A DNA stretch of 64,000 nt, from contig NZ_JACHCC010000009.1 in the NCBI RefSeq assembly GCF_014207135.1, positions 275,678 to 339,677 of the forward strand, in the 5' to 3' direction. The translations under genes and the position numbers were made by a program. Under the pieces are notes generated by a model. That model did no database searches and was not told where the DNA came from. It saw nothing but the letters and a program-made list of their open reading frames with translations. The stretch comes from Pedobacter cryoconitis. Its GTDB lineage: Bacteria; Bacteroidota; Bacteroidia; Sphingobacteriales; Sphingobacteriaceae. This document shows, piece by piece, positions 1 to 9,534 of the stretch. Numbering within the stretch: the stretch's first letter is position 1; every line of letters starts with the position of its first letter.

Positions 1-594
1 GTATATAATACTATTCTGAGTGGCCCGAGACAGCCTGGTGAAACTGACGGACCGGAAGAAATGTATGTGATCCTGTTGGATAACGGACGTACCAATCTGC
101 TCGCGCAGAAAGATCAGCGTCAGGGCTTGTATTGCATCCGTTGCGGAGCCTGTCTGAATGCCTGTCCGGTTTATAAAAACATTGGGGGACATACCTACAA
201 TACAACTTATAGTGGCCCGATCGGCTCTATCATTACTCCGCATCTACAGGGGATGAAAGATTTCAAACACCTGAGTTATGCCTCAAGTCTTTGCGGGAAA
301 TGTTCTGAAGTCTGCCCGGTAAAAATTGACATTCATAAAATGCTGCTCCTGAACAGAAGAGATGCTGCAGACCAGCATGAAAATTCTAAAACTGAAGAAA
401 TTGGCTGGAAAGTATGGAATGCCGGAATGGCGAAAAGATCCAGAATGGATATGTTCGGAGGAAAAATCAAGAACTTCTTTCTTAAATTTTTCTTTAAAAA
501 GATGTGGGGAAAGTATCGTGAAATGCCGGAAGTAGCACCTAAATCCTTCGCTAAACAGTGGGAGGAACAAAATAAAACTAAACCACAAACCTAA
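1..594 (+). CDS. lutB: LutB/LldF-type lactate-utilisation iron-sulfur protein, C-terminal part
   Basis: The reading frame is open from base 1, so the gene starts upstream of the window and only about the last 197 residues are present. Two ferredoxin-type cysteine clusters are visible: CIRCGACLNACP coded from base 133 and CGKCSEVCP coded from base 292. This spacing is typical of the C-terminal part of LutB/LldF, the iron-sulfur subunit of the LutABC system that oxidises L-lactate to pyruvate in the cytoplasm. The tail after the second cluster is basic and aromatic-rich, as in the family. The stop lies 5 bases before the fused E1 dehydrogenase gene, so the two are probably co-transcribed; pyruvate or related 2-oxoacids would link them. 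LutA and LutC are not in view. A related ferredoxin-domain oxidoreductase cannot be fully excluded. Confidence 0.85.
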   Translation, partial: VYNTILSGPRQPGETDGPEEMYVILLDNGRTNLLAQKDQRQGLYCIRCGACLNACPVYKNIGGHTYNTTYSGPIGSIITPHLQGMKDFKHLSYASSLCGKCSEVCPVKIDIHKMLLLNRRDAADQHENSKTEEIGWKVWNAGMAKRSRMDMFGGKIKNFFLKFFFKKMWGKYREMPEVAPKSFAKQWEEQNKTKPQT

Positions 595-599
595 CCTAT

Positions 600-2576
600 A
601 TGCATTTCGACCGGAAAGAAAAAGACGATAAAACATTATTGTCGCTGTATAAGTGTCTCCTTTATCCCAGAATGGTCGAAGAAAAAATGCTGATCCTGCT
701 CAGACAGGGTCATATAGGGAAATGGTTTTCAGGAATCGGACAGGAAGCTATTGCTGTAGGTTCAACCCTGGCCATGAATGCAGAAGAATATATTCTTCCC
801 ATGCACAGGAACCTGGGGGTCTTTACCTCCAGGGATATTCCCCTGCGTAACTTAATGGCGCAGTGGCAGGGAAAGGTAACCGGCTTTACCAAAGGCAGGG
901 ACAGGTCTTTTCATTTCGGCACGCAGGATTACAAAATCATTGGTATGATCTCTCACCTGGGTCCGCAAATGGCCCTGGCTGACGGAATTGCCATGGCGGA
1001 TCTGATTGCGGGTCAAAATAAGGCTACCCTGGTTTTTACAGGGGAAGGCGCTACCAGTGAAGGCGACTTTCATGAAGCCATCAATGTAGCTTCAGTCTGG
1101 AATTTACCAGTCATCTTTCTGATTGAAAATAATGGCTACGGTCTCTCTACCCCTATCAATGAACAATTTAATTGTGAACACCTGGTTGACCGGGCAATTG
1201 GTTATGGCATTGAGGGGATTCAGATAGACGGAAACAATATCCTCGAAGTTTTCGATACGATTACCGAAATCACAGAGAGCATCCGCTTAAATCCCAGACC
1301 TGTTCTGCTTGAATGTTTAACTTTCAGAATGCGCGGCCACGAGGAAGCTTCGGGCACAAAATATATACCTGCTCAGCTGTTTGAAGAATGGGGCACTAAA
1401 GACCCTGTTAAAACATTTGAAGATTACCTTTTTCATCAGCGCGTACTGACCGATGAATTGTTACAGGAGATCAAAGCTGAATTTAAAGCTGAAATAGACC
1501 GGGAGATTGAGCTTGCTTTTAAAGATGCGGATCCTGTCCCTTCGATAGAAACGGAACTCGCGGATATGTATTACCCCTATATACAGGAAGTTACTCTCCC
1601 TACTGAATCAGCTACAGAAATGCGGTATATTGATGCCATCAGTGACGGATTGAGAATCGGAATGCAGCAACATCACAACCTGGTTATTATGGGTCAGGAT
1701 ATTGCCGAATACGGAGGTGCCTTTAAAATAACTGCTGGTTTTGTAGAAGAATTTGGTAAAGCCAGAGTGCGAAATACCCCCATCTGTGAATCTGCAATTG
1801 TAGGTGCGGGACTTGGCCTTTCTATCAATGGATATAAAGCTGTCGTAGAAATGCAGTTTGCTGATTTTGTCACCTGTGGTTTTAACCAGATTATAAATAA
1901 CCTGGCCAAAACACATTATCGCTGGGGAGAAAAAGCGGATGTAGTAATTCGTATGCCAACAGGAGCCGGTACTGGGGCAGGGCCTTTTCATTCTCAGAGT
2001 AATGAAGCCTGGTTTACCAAAACTCCCGGACTCAAAATAGTGTACCCTGCTTTCCCATATGATGCTAAGGGTTTATTAATTGCCGCGATTGAAGATCCTA
2101 ACCCTGTGCTCTATTTTGAACATAAATATTTATACAGAAGTTTAAGTGGTGAAGTTCCTGCTGGTTATTACACGGTCGCAATCGGAAAGGCAAACCTGTT
2201 AAAACAGGGCAACCAGTTGACAATAATCACCTATGGTCTTGGGGTACACTGGGCTTTGTCCTACCTGGAGGCCCACCCGGAATTAGCTATTTCACTGGTA
2301 GATCTGTGCAGTTTACAACCCTGGGACAAAGAAACCGTTTCGGAAGCCGTAAAATCAACCGGCAGAGTGATTATACTTCATGAAGATACCCTGAGTTGTG
2401 GTTTCGGAGCAGAGATCGCAGCATGGATTGCCGAACACTGCTTCACCTATCTTGATGCCCCCGTCATGCGCTGTGCAAGTATAGATACGGCCATTCCGAT
2501 GAGTAAAATACTGGAAGATCAGTTCCTCGCCAAGAGCCGTTTGCATAAAACTGTACAAAAAATACTGGCCTATTGA
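600..2576 (+). CDS. Fused E1 alpha/beta subunit of a 2-oxoacid dehydrogenase (branched-chain/pyruvate type)
   Basis: This 658-residue protein joins the two E1 subunits in one chain. Residues 1 to about 325 form the thiamine-diphosphate-binding alpha part, with a GEGATSEGDF motif near residue 148 followed about 27 residues later by the paired asparagines of the TPP/Mg motif (ENNGYG). Residues from about 340 (RYIDAISDGL) to the end are the beta part with the transketolase-like pyrimidine-binding and C-terminal domains. E1 decarboxylates a 2-oxoacid and transfers the acyl group to lipoyl-E2. Fused E1 proteins of this size are common in Bacteroidota. Substrate (pyruvate, branched-chain 2-oxoacids, or both) cannot be decided from sequence. 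No E2 or E3 gene is adjacent. The gene follows lutB by 5 bases, suggesting one transcript. Confidence 0.9.
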   Translation: MHFDRKEKDDKTLLSLYKCLLYPRMVEEKMLILLRQGHIGKWFSGIGQEAIAVGSTLAMNAEEYILPMHRNLGVFTSRDIPLRNLMAQWQGKVTGFTKGRDRSFHFGTQDYKIIGMISHLGPQMALADGIAMADLIAGQNKATLVFTGEGATSEGDFHEAINVASVWNLPVIFLIENNGYGLSTPINEQFNCEHLVDRAIGYGIEGIQIDGNNILEVFDTITEITESIRLNPRPVLLECLTFRMRGHEEASGTKYIPAQLFEEWGTKDPVKTFEDYLFHQRVLTDELLQEIKAEFKAEIDREIELAFKDADPVPSIETELADMYYPYIQEVTLPTESATEMRYIDAISDGLRIGMQQHHNLVIMGQDIAEYGGAFKITAGFVEEFGKARVRNTPICESAIVGAGLGLSINGYKAVVEMQFADFVTCGFNQIINNLAKTHYRWGEKADVVIRMPTGAGTGAGPFHSQSNEAWFTKTPGLKIVYPAFPYDAKGLLIAAIEDPNPVLYFEHKYLYRSLSGEVPAGYYTVAIGKANLLKQGNQLTIITYGLGVHWALSYLEAHPELAISLVDLCSLQPWDKETVSEAVKSTGRVIILHEDTLSCGFGAEIAAWIAEHCFTYLDAPVMRCASIDTAIPMSKILEDQFLAKSRLHKTVQKILAY

Positions 2577-2636
2577 TGCGTTGGCACGATAATGGCCTGT
2601 CCTGGACAGCATTGCCATTATTTACAGAAGCGCGAC

Positions 2637-3455
2637 ATGAGAACCATTTATTTACTAAGTTTAGGATTACTGCTCTTTACGCTTCCTGGTTGTAATTATT
2701 TTAAGTCTACCCATCCGCAAGCTGCTTTGCCCGAAGAAGGTATGACCGGAATAACCGATAAATCCATCTTAAATTTTTCTGCAGCGATTGACAGGAATCT
2801 TAAAGATTACAGAAAGCAGTACAGTCTGATTTATGAATCAGGCGATTTCTCGGTGTACGCAGAAAAATACAGTGCCCATGATAATGGTATGTTATATAAA
2901 ACCTATACCACTAACGGGACTATCAGTAATACAGTAAAAAGCTACTATTTTAAAAATGACAGTCTGATCCTGGTGAAGGAACGGAATAAACTCATGAATG
3001 AGGAGGGAGGTGTTTACAGGGACCGTCGCATTTACCTGCGCAATAACGTTACCTTTAAAATAGATAACCGCACAGCAAGTTCAGAAGAAGCACTCCGCAC
3101 ACTTCCCTATCTGCCTGTACAACCTGCTGACAGTAAATATCCGGATGATAATTATGTTTCGGATGTGAAAGGTATCAATGATGCAATCAATGGTACTGAT
3201 AAGTTTGAAATGGTATTCGATAATATCACTACGTATCCTGATGCACTTTATATTACGCTCAAGAGTAAAAGACAGTCAAACTATAAGGCAAGTATCCTGG
3301 TAAAAAATAAAGATACTTACGTAGACAGCCTGTTAAATTTCCCGGGACTCTTTAAAGATCGCTGGTTAAAACTGAAATGGGTTATCGAGGATCACAACGC
3401 TGTTTATGTTCCTGTTGCAGCTGCAACCACTTCGGCCAGCGGGCTAAACAAATAG
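2637..3455 (+). CDS. Hypothetical lipoprotein
   Basis: About 272 residues. I start it at the ATG at 2637 rather than an upstream in-frame ATG at 2592, because the shorter form begins with a clean lipoprotein signal: basic MR, a hydrophobic stretch, then the lipobox LPGC at about residue 20. The mature protein would be anchored in the outer or inner membrane. The remainder is soluble, with mixed charge and no motif I recognise. It follows the E1 gene by 60 bases on the same strand. Its last 52 bases overlap, tail to tail, the SprT-like gene on the other strand. No function is assigned. Confidence 0.7.
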   Translation: MRTIYLLSLGLLLFTLPGCNYFKSTHPQAALPEEGMTGITDKSILNFSAAIDRNLKDYRKQYSLIYESGDFSVYAEKYSAHDNGMLYKTYTTNGTISNTVKSYYFKNDSLILVKERNKLMNEEGGVYRDRRIYLRNNVTFKIDNRTASSEEALRTLPYLPVQPADSKYPDDNYVSDVKGINDAINGTDKFEMVFDNITTYPDALYITLKSKRQSNYKASILVKNKDTYVDSLLNFPGLFKDRWLKLKWVIEDHNAVYVPVAAATTSASGLNK

Positions 3456-4018
3456 ATATTACCGTTATCCAGACATTCACACCGGAACCTTTTCCTGAGC
3501 TGCTCTCCCTTTTTGAATCTGCGTCCATCCTTAATAGTAAATACAGTATGCTGGGGCAACTCTTCCAGGCGGGTATGATCTCTGACAACATCATATTTTT
3601 TGAGCGCCCTGGAGAGCTTTAAATCGGTACAACTCGAAGCCGACGGATTACTCAGATAAGTGCTGATAGCGATGTGGAGATCTTCCGGAAAAATCTGCTG
3701 ATCCAGAAAAGGGGTCATCATTCTTTTAAAATTATGCTTCCATTCTCCACCATGGGGTTTGACCTTATTTTTATGATCATTCCAGGTGAGCAAATGTGCA
3801 AATTCATGAACTGTAGTCACCAGAAAAGCATAGCGGTTCAGATTGTTGTTCACTGATATCTTATGTCCCAATTGTTTAAAAGGGTGTCTGTAGTCCCCCA
3901 GTTTAGTGGCCCTGCTTTTGGATATCTTAAATTCGCACTGAAAATAATCAATCCATTTAGCTATTACCGGAGCTGCCTCGGGGGGCATATACTGTGCTAA
4001 AACATTGATTTTTTCCAC
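3404..4018 (-). CDS. SprT-like zinc metallopeptidase domain protein
   Basis: The 204-residue protein carries the zinc-protease motif HEFAH at residues 71-75, embedded in a helix preceded by a hydrophobic strand (RYAFLVTTV), and further conserved features of the SprT-like family such as WNDH and HGGEWKHNF. SprT/Spartan-type domains are predicted metallopeptidases; in eukaryotes Spartan cleaves DNA-protein crosslinks, but the role of bacterial SprT-like proteins is little known. There is no obvious C-terminal zinc ribbon. It lies 18 bases downstream of feoB on the same strand, so it is likely the third gene of the feoAB transcript, and its 3' end overlaps the convergent lipoprotein gene. Confidence 0.8.
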   Translation of the reverse strand: MEKINVLAQYMPPEAAPVIAKWIDYFQCEFKISKSRATKLGDYRHPFKQLGHKISVNNNLNRYAFLVTTVHEFAHLLTWNDHKNKVKPHGGEWKHNFKRMMTPFLDQQIFPEDLHIAISTYLSNPSASSCTDLKLSRALKKYDVVRDHTRLEELPQHTVFTIKDGRRFKKGEQLRKRFRCECLDNGNIYLFSPLAEVVAAATGT

Positions 4019-4036
4019 AGTACTAAGATAAAGAAT

Positions 4037-6157
4037 TTACTTTAAAAGTTGGAAGGCTATTAAGCTGGCTACATAGGCCATTCCTGTCATGTACACGATT
4101 TGTATAACCGGCCATTTCCATGATTTGGTCTCTCTGTATACAACCGCTACCGTACTCATACACTGCATTGCGAAAGCGTAAAACAGCATCAGCGCAAAAC
4201 CAGTAGCAAAGGTAAATACCGGCAATCCGGTTTCAGGATTTCTGGCTTCTCTCATTTTATCTCTTATCGTTCCTGTCTGTCCCTCTCCGTTGTCTACACT
4301 GTAAATGGTAGCCATCGTTCCTACAAACGCCTCTCTTGCTGCAAATGATGTAATCAGTGAAATACCTATCTTCCAGTCAAAACCCAGGGGCTTGATGACA
4401 GGTTCTATAGTCCGGCCCAGAATACCTGCATAAGAACTTTCCAGTTTTTCTGCAGCTTTATCTCTTTCCAGTGTACTGATCTGTAAACTGTCTTTCTTCA
4501 GCTCAATCGCTGCATATTTTTTCTCTATCTGGTCAAAGCTTTTGGGAGGGCCATAAGTAGCCATTACCCACAATACAATGGAAATAGCAATGATCACCTT
4601 ACCTGCTTCAAATACGAATGTCTTGGATTTCTCATACATGGTAAACAGGACATTGTTCCATCTTGGCATCCTGTAAACTGGTAACTCCATAATAAAATAT
4701 GATTTCTCTGTAGCCTTGATCAGGAATTTCATGACAAAAGCAACGATAACCGCAGCGAAAATACTGATCAGATACATCCCCATCAGGGCTAATGCCTGCA
4801 TATTGATGATACCGAACAGTTTCGTATCCGGAATGATCAGAGAGATCAGTAAAGTATAAACAGGAAGCCTTGCAGAACAGCTGACCAATGGTGAAACCAT
4901 AATCGTAATAATCCTGTCCTTCCAGTTTTCAATATTCCTGGCGCTCATAATAGAGGGTACTGCACAGGCAAAACTACCGATCATCGGGACCACAGATTTA
5001 CCACTCATCCCGAATTTCCTCATGATTTTGTCCATCATAAAGGTTACCCTGGCCATATAACCGGTATCTTCCAGAATTGAAATCAGTGCAAATAAAATTG
5101 CAATCTGAGGAACAAACACACTAATCCCACCTATTCCGGCAACAATACCATCCAGAAAAAGATTAGTTAATATTCCATCGGGAAGATGTTCATGTCCGAA
5201 TTTCGTAAACCAGGCAAATCCCTCTTCGATGAGTCCCATTGGATAGGCGGCCAGCGAAAAAATGGCATTAAAAATAAATAACAGGATAAAAATGAAGATA
5301 AAAAATCCCCAGAAACGATTTGTTAATACAGAGTCTATTTTATCACTGAATGCAAATTTCTTTATAGCACCTGTATCTTTGATCACACCGCTTAAGACAG
5401 TGCTTAAATATCTGTAACGCGCGATTGTCTCGGCTGCCTGTAATTTTGAAGACTCAAAATGGTGTGCCTTTTTAATCTGTTCTAATTGTGTATGCTGTGC
5501 TGAAGTATAAATATCAAGGTGTTCATGCTGATGAAGTAACTGTAAAGCAAAATAATCATTGCTGGTACCCAGAAAAGTCTTTGCTTCTTCTATGGCATCT
5601 TTTGCCAGTACATTAACATCTGCTCCCTCCACCTGGGTAGGAATAGTAGTCGCATTGGCAATTGCTTTTTTCAGTTCTTCGAGGCCTGTTTTACTTCTTG
5701 CAGAAATAGCCACAACCTGTACACCCAGACGTGAAGAAAGTTCATCAATATTAATATCGATCCCTTCCTTTTTAGCCATATCTGTCATATTCAGGGCAAG
5801 TATTACCGGAATCTGCAGATCAGCTACCTGAGAATACAACAATAAATTCCTGCGCAGGTTAGTCGCATCAGCCACCAGTACTACCAGATCCGGATGGCTC
5901 CGGTTTTGCTGATCTGCCAGAACCTGGAAAACGATACTCTCGTCTTTACTCTTCGGATATAAACTATAGGTACCTGGCAGATCGACTACTTCAGCCTGTC
6001 TGTCCGCAGAGAGTTTACAATAACCTGTTTTCTTATCAACAGTAATTCCCGGAAAGTTCCCGATTTTCTGGTTTAACCCGGTAAGCAGGTTAAACAAAGT
6101 TGATTTTCCCGTATTCGGATTCCCAACCAGTGCAATTTTTAAAGTAGTAGCAGCCAA
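4037..6157 (-). CDS. feoB: Ferrous iron transport protein B
   Basis: FeoB is the inner-membrane Fe(II) transporter. The 706-residue protein starts with a GTPase domain: G1 motif GNPNTGKS at residues 12-19, G3 DLPGTYSLYP near 59, and G4 NMTD near 122. A helical linker follows, then from about residue 285 the membrane region with Gate segments, including PMGLIEEGF, a VPQIAILFALISILEDTGY segment and the conserved MIGSFACAVPSIMSAR stretch containing the Cys-Ala-Val-Pro motif. Length is in the usual range. It is preceded by feoA 7 bases upstream and followed by an SprT-like gene. Expression is presumably iron-controlled, but I did not identify a Fur box. Confidence 0.97.
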   Translation of the reverse strand: MAATTLKIALVGNPNTGKSTLFNLLTGLNQKIGNFPGITVDKKTGYCKLSADRQAEVVDLPGTYSLYPKSKDESIVFQVLADQQNRSHPDLVVLVADATNLRRNLLLYSQVADLQIPVILALNMTDMAKKEGIDINIDELSSRLGVQVVAISARSKTGLEELKKAIANATTIPTQVEGADVNVLAKDAIEEAKTFLGTSNDYFALQLLHQHEHLDIYTSAQHTQLEQIKKAHHFESSKLQAAETIARYRYLSTVLSGVIKDTGAIKKFAFSDKIDSVLTNRFWGFFIFIFILLFIFNAIFSLAAYPMGLIEEGFAWFTKFGHEHLPDGILTNLFLDGIVAGIGGISVFVPQIAILFALISILEDTGYMARVTFMMDKIMRKFGMSGKSVVPMIGSFACAVPSIMSARNIENWKDRIITIMVSPLVSCSARLPVYTLLISLIIPDTKLFGIINMQALALMGMYLISIFAAVIVAFVMKFLIKATEKSYFIMELPVYRMPRWNNVLFTMYEKSKTFVFEAGKVIIAISIVLWVMATYGPPKSFDQIEKKYAAIELKKDSLQISTLERDKAAEKLESSYAGILGRTIEPVIKPLGFDWKIGISLITSFAAREAFVGTMATIYSVDNGEGQTGTIRDKMREARNPETGLPVFTFATGFALMLFYAFAMQCMSTVAVVYRETKSWKWPVIQIVYMTGMAYVASLIAFQLLK

Positions 6158-6164
6158 AATGTAT

Positions 6165-6380
6165 CTAAGAGATTATAATCACAGAAGCTTCGTTTTTACG
6201 TAAACAAAGTTGATATCCCGCAACGCGGATAGCCATTGGATCACCCAGCGGAGCAAAACGTTCGACCTCCACAACTTCACCAGGCAAGCAGCCCATCTCT
6301 ATTAATTTCACTGACATTTCTAAATCTGTAAAAGCTACAATAGTGCCACGTTCTCCTGGATTTAACTGCGAAAGGTTCAT
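6165..6380 (-). CDS. feoA: Ferrous iron transport protein A
   Basis: This 71-residue cytoplasmic SH3-like protein is of normal FeoA length. The pattern LNPGERGTIVAF near the start, then EMGCLPGEVVEVERFAPLG and a C-terminal half with DPMAIRVAGYQLCLRK, is characteristic. FeoA is thought to interact with FeoB and help Fe(II) uptake. It is the first gene of the feoA-feoB-sprT-like run. Upstream on the minus strand there is a possible promoter (TTG, 20 bases, TACCTTG), which is one base short of the phylum consensus. Confidence 0.95.
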   Translation of the reverse strand: MNLSQLNPGERGTIVAFTDLEMSVKLIEMGCLPGEVVEVERFAPLGDPMAIRVAGYQLCLRKNEASVIIIS

Positions 6381-6465
6381 ATCTTTAATTAGTCCGCAAG
6401 GTACCCTTTATCAATAATAAATCCAAATAAACAAGGACTTATCCATCAAAAACCAGGTTGTTCTT

Positions 6466-6509
6466 AAACAAGAAAAGCCAGATTCAATTGAATCTGGCTT
6501 TTCTTGTTT
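6466..6509 (-). terminator. Perfect 44-base palindrome, intrinsic terminator of the outer membrane protein gene
   Basis: The two 22-base arms are exact reverse complements (6466-6487 and 6488-6509, centre CAATTG). The outer arm ends give A/T runs on both strands. It sits directly after the stop codon of the minus-strand beta-barrel gene and upstream of feoA, so it most likely terminates the former and insulates the latter. The tip can form only a small loop. Confidence 0.8.
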
Positions 6510-6514
6510 AAATT

Positions 6515-9361
6515 CTACATATCTCCCCGGTTACGACCGCCGCCGCCACCACCGCCACCGCCGCCAAAACCACCACGATCACCTCTTCCACCACCCTGGC
6601 CAGGCATATCTCCCTGTATGTTCTTACCACCCATTCTGTTGAGCGAATAAGTAAACGAAAACATATAATATCTTTTCAACACATTATATCTTAAATCTGT
6701 GATTGTATTATTGGTAGCAGTTCTTGAAATTCCCTGATTCTGGTCCAGTGCATCATTGACAGCTACTTTGAAAGTTCCTCTGTTTTTAAAGAATTGTCTG
6801 CTGATATAACCTGTTACCAATGTATAACTATTATCATAACCAGCCCCTCTGCCTGTATTCTGATAATAATCTACTGTAGTAGCCAGACGTATTGATCCAG
6901 GGAACATATAACTGATATCAATCGCCGGATTCAGCGTGTAGTAAGTAGTGTTGGACCCTGCCTGCGCAGAATAAGTTGCCCTGTTAATTGATCCTGCCAC
7001 ACTTGCCACCATATCCAGTTTATCCAGGGAAGAAACCAGTCTGTATTTATTCGTCACAGACAGATTATTTGTGATATTCTGAATAGAGTTCGTAAAGTTC
7101 ACCCCTCTTGCGTATGTACCTCCAAGGTCAATATTCAGGGTCAGTTTATTATCCTTAACTACCGGGAAACCCAAAGAGGACCCGAAAGTTCCTGCATATA
7201 CACCTCCGACATTGACAGGTATCACTGCAATTTTTCCGAAGTTCGGATCAGTAGGTGTATTGATCAGCATGCTGTTATTCCCAAAAGAATTAAATGTCTG
7301 GGTTACGTTTGCAAAAATGAACAGGGAACGTGACTTCGCAAAGTCAAAATTGTTATATACAACGGTAAGATTATTGGTAAAAGAAGGTTTCAGGTTAGGA
7401 TTACCAATCGGAATACTTTGTGTATTTGAGTTATCCGGAATTGGCTGGATCTGCGCAATGGAAGGTTGTTGTGTACTTCCGCGATATCTGATCACCAATC
7501 TTTTACCTTTGCTGAAATTATAACGGAACTGACCCGATGGGATGAAATTATAAAAACTCTGGTTCAGTATATTACCGGTGGTCAGGTTTTCATTTCTCCT
7601 TTCGGTATTTTGTACTGCAACCCCGATATTCCAGGTATACATTTTCGCCACTTTGCTTAGACTTGTACCCACAGCATTAGTCAATGTTTTGTTCTCATAA
7701 CTATTCGTATAGGTTAGATCCGGCAGGTCGTACTGAGAAGTAACGGGATTAAAATTATACGTATACCGCTCGCTATTACTGAAATTATACATATTCTGAT
7801 AATTCAGTTCCAGGTTCAGGGTTTTAGAAAGCGGCTCTGTATAAACCAGTCTCGAAGTATTACTGATTGCATCTGAACTCTGGTTATTCAGCTGGTTAAT
7901 GAGTGCGCTCTTTACAGGATCAGCTCCGGTAGTATTGTTTACGATATCATTATAATTCTTAGCATCATTATCATTGATAGTCGTATTGATATTCAGGGAT
8001 ATGGTACGCCCCTTCTTTGCGAATTTTTTCCTGAGCAGGATATTATTGGTAATGGTTGGTGTCTTAGAACTTGTATTGAGCCCCTGTGTACCTACAGTTG
8101 TATAATCACTGTAATTGTTCACATAACTGGTATTCTGTCCCAGTCCCGTCTCTGTATAGGTAATATTGGGCTGAACGCGGATAGACATTGAGGAGTCAAT
8201 TTTCGTATCCACTAAAAAATTAAAACGGTGATTCGTCGCATTCGTAGTACTGGTCAGGTCCTGATTAAATGTAGTTGTACCATTTCCTAATAAATTCTGC
8301 ACGGTACTGTTCTGATCATTAAATAAAGATGTTTTATTGAAAAAATAACTGGCAGTGATTTTTGTCTGGTCTGTATAAACGTCAGCAAAGTTAAGTCCGG
8401 CTGCATTCGTGTTTGTGATTCCCTGAGGAGGGGCTCCGGAAGCAATACTAAAACGACCGCCACCACCGCCACCGCCGCCGGTTCCCAATCCACCGCCACC
8501 GCCGAAATTCTGTTTATTTACATTGTTAAACTGACCTATTAAGGAAAACTGCTGTTCCTTATCAAACTTATTGGCATTCAGGTTCACATCATAACGGCCA
8601 TCTGTACCATAACCAGCACTTGAATTACCAAAATATCCGTTCTTCTTATCTTTTTTAGTCGTGATATTAATAATTTTCTCTCTGTTCCCATCATCGACGC
8701 CAGTAAACTGTGACTGATCGGAAAGCAGGTCTATAACCTGGATCTTATCAATCATATCGGCTGGTAAATTTTTGGTCGCCAGTAAAGGGTCATTACCAAA
8801 GAAGTCTTTACCATCCACACGTACACGGGTAACTGTTTCGCCCTGGGCTTTGATGGATCCATCTTTAGCCACATCCACGCCGGGTAACTTTTTCAGGACA
8901 TCTTCCACAACTGCGTTTTCTCTTACTTTATAGGCCCCGGCACTGTATTCAACAGTATCTGTTTTCACCACTACAGGAGTAACTACTCCTTTAATAACTA
9001 CCGTGTTCAGGTTTAATCCATTGTCATCCATTCCGAAAGTCCCGAGGTTAACGGCAGGTACAGCAGCAGTTACTGTAAATACCTTATTCACACTTTTTAA
9101 ACCAAGATAGGCCACGGTTAACCTGTAAGGTCCGGGAGAGAGTCCTTTGATCGCAAAACTACCATCAGGGTCTGTATTAATGGTTCCAGCTACACTGGAG
9201 TCCCTCAGACTCTTAACTGCAACAGAGGCATAGTCTATCGGTGATTTGTCTTTCGCATTAATGACTTTACCCGTTACGGAGCCATTTTTTTGTTGCGAAT
9301 AGGCAGAAAAGCTGAGGAGGATAAAGGCAGTCAGCAGGAGATTTTTTGTAAAATTCATCAT
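6515..9361 (-). CDS. Outer membrane beta-barrel protein with carboxypeptidase-regulatory-like N-terminal domain
   Basis: The 948-residue protein has a signal peptide ending near residue 22 (SAYSQ), then a CarboxypepD-regulatory-like domain (VTGKVINAKDKSPIDYASV, about residues 28-110). A plug-like region follows (DVLKKLPGVDV, VRVDGKDFFGNDPLL), and the rest is a long aromatic-rich beta-barrel. This is the TonB-receptor-related outer membrane beta-barrel family abundant in Bacteroidota; I see no TonB box, so an energised transporter is not certain. Two glycine tracts are unusual: one at about residues 285-302 in the plug/barrel junction and one at the extreme C-terminus. The gene stands alone between its own terminator and a 160-base upstream gap. 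Substrate is unknown. Confidence 0.85.
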   Translation of the reverse strand: MMNFTKNLLLTAFILLSFSAYSQQKNGSVTGKVINAKDKSPIDYASVAVKSLRDSSVAGTINTDPDGSFAIKGLSPGPYRLTVAYLGLKSVNKVFTVTAAVPAVNLGTFGMDDNGLNLNTVVIKGVVTPVVVKTDTVEYSAGAYKVRENAVVEDVLKKLPGVDVAKDGSIKAQGETVTRVRVDGKDFFGNDPLLATKNLPADMIDKIQVIDLLSDQSQFTGVDDGNREKIINITTKKDKKNGYFGNSSAGYGTDGRYDVNLNANKFDKEQQFSLIGQFNNVNKQNFGGGGGLGTGGGGGGGGRFSIASGAPPQGITNTNAAGLNFADVYTDQTKITASYFFNKTSLFNDQNSTVQNLLGNGTTTFNQDLTSTTNATNHRFNFLVDTKIDSSMSIRVQPNITYTETGLGQNTSYVNNYSDYTTVGTQGLNTSSKTPTITNNILLRKKFAKKGRTISLNINTTINDNDAKNYNDIVNNTTGADPVKSALINQLNNQSSDAISNTSRLVYTEPLSKTLNLELNYQNMYNFSNSERYTYNFNPVTSQYDLPDLTYTNSYENKTLTNAVGTSLSKVAKMYTWNIGVAVQNTERRNENLTTGNILNQSFYNFIPSGQFRYNFSKGKRLVIRYRGSTQQPSIAQIQPIPDNSNTQSIPIGNPNLKPSFTNNLTVVYNNFDFAKSRSLFIFANVTQTFNSFGNNSMLINTPTDPNFGKIAVIPVNVGGVYAGTFGSSLGFPVVKDNKLTLNIDLGGTYARGVNFTNSIQNITNNLSVTNKYRLVSSLDKLDMVASVAGSINRATYSAQAGSNTTYYTLNPAIDISYMFPGSIRLATTVDYYQNTGRGAGYDNSYTLVTGYISRQFFKNRGTFKVAVNDALDQNQGISRTATNNTITDLRYNVLKRYYMFSFTYSLNRMGGKNIQGDMPGQGGGRGDRGGFGGGGGGGGGGRNRGDM
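6535..6580 (-). repeat. Poly-glycine-coding CCG/CCA triplet tract at the 3' end of the beta-barrel gene
   Basis: A run of CCG and CCA triplets on the + strand codes for about ten consecutive glycines close to the C-terminus of the outer membrane protein. A second such tract lies at about 8455-8505 in the same gene. These repeats are slippage-prone but in-frame as read here. Confidence 0.7.
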
Positions 9362-9502
9362 TTAGGGAGCTTGATATTTTTCAATTAACTCCTAATGAGA
9401 CTCAATTCGGGGAAAATAGTTTGGCGAGGAGTGTTAAAAGAAGGGTAACATTTTAAATACATCAAATTAAGCACCTGAAAGGCTGCTCAATTGTTTTAAC
9501 AC

Positions 9503-9534
9503 AGGGCAGAATAGATGATTAACTATTCCTGCCC
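9503..9534 (-). terminator. Weak hairpin after the small lipoprotein gene
   Basis: GGGCAG-AATAG at 9503 pairs with CTATTCCTGCCC around a short loop with one bulged base, overlapping the last codons and stop of the small lipoprotein gene. There is no strong T run after it on the minus strand, so termination is only suggested. Confidence 0.4.

Noticed and set aside
1608..1991. 127-codon frame opposite the E1 gene
   Set aside because: Antisense to a well-conserved TPP enzyme; no supporting motif.
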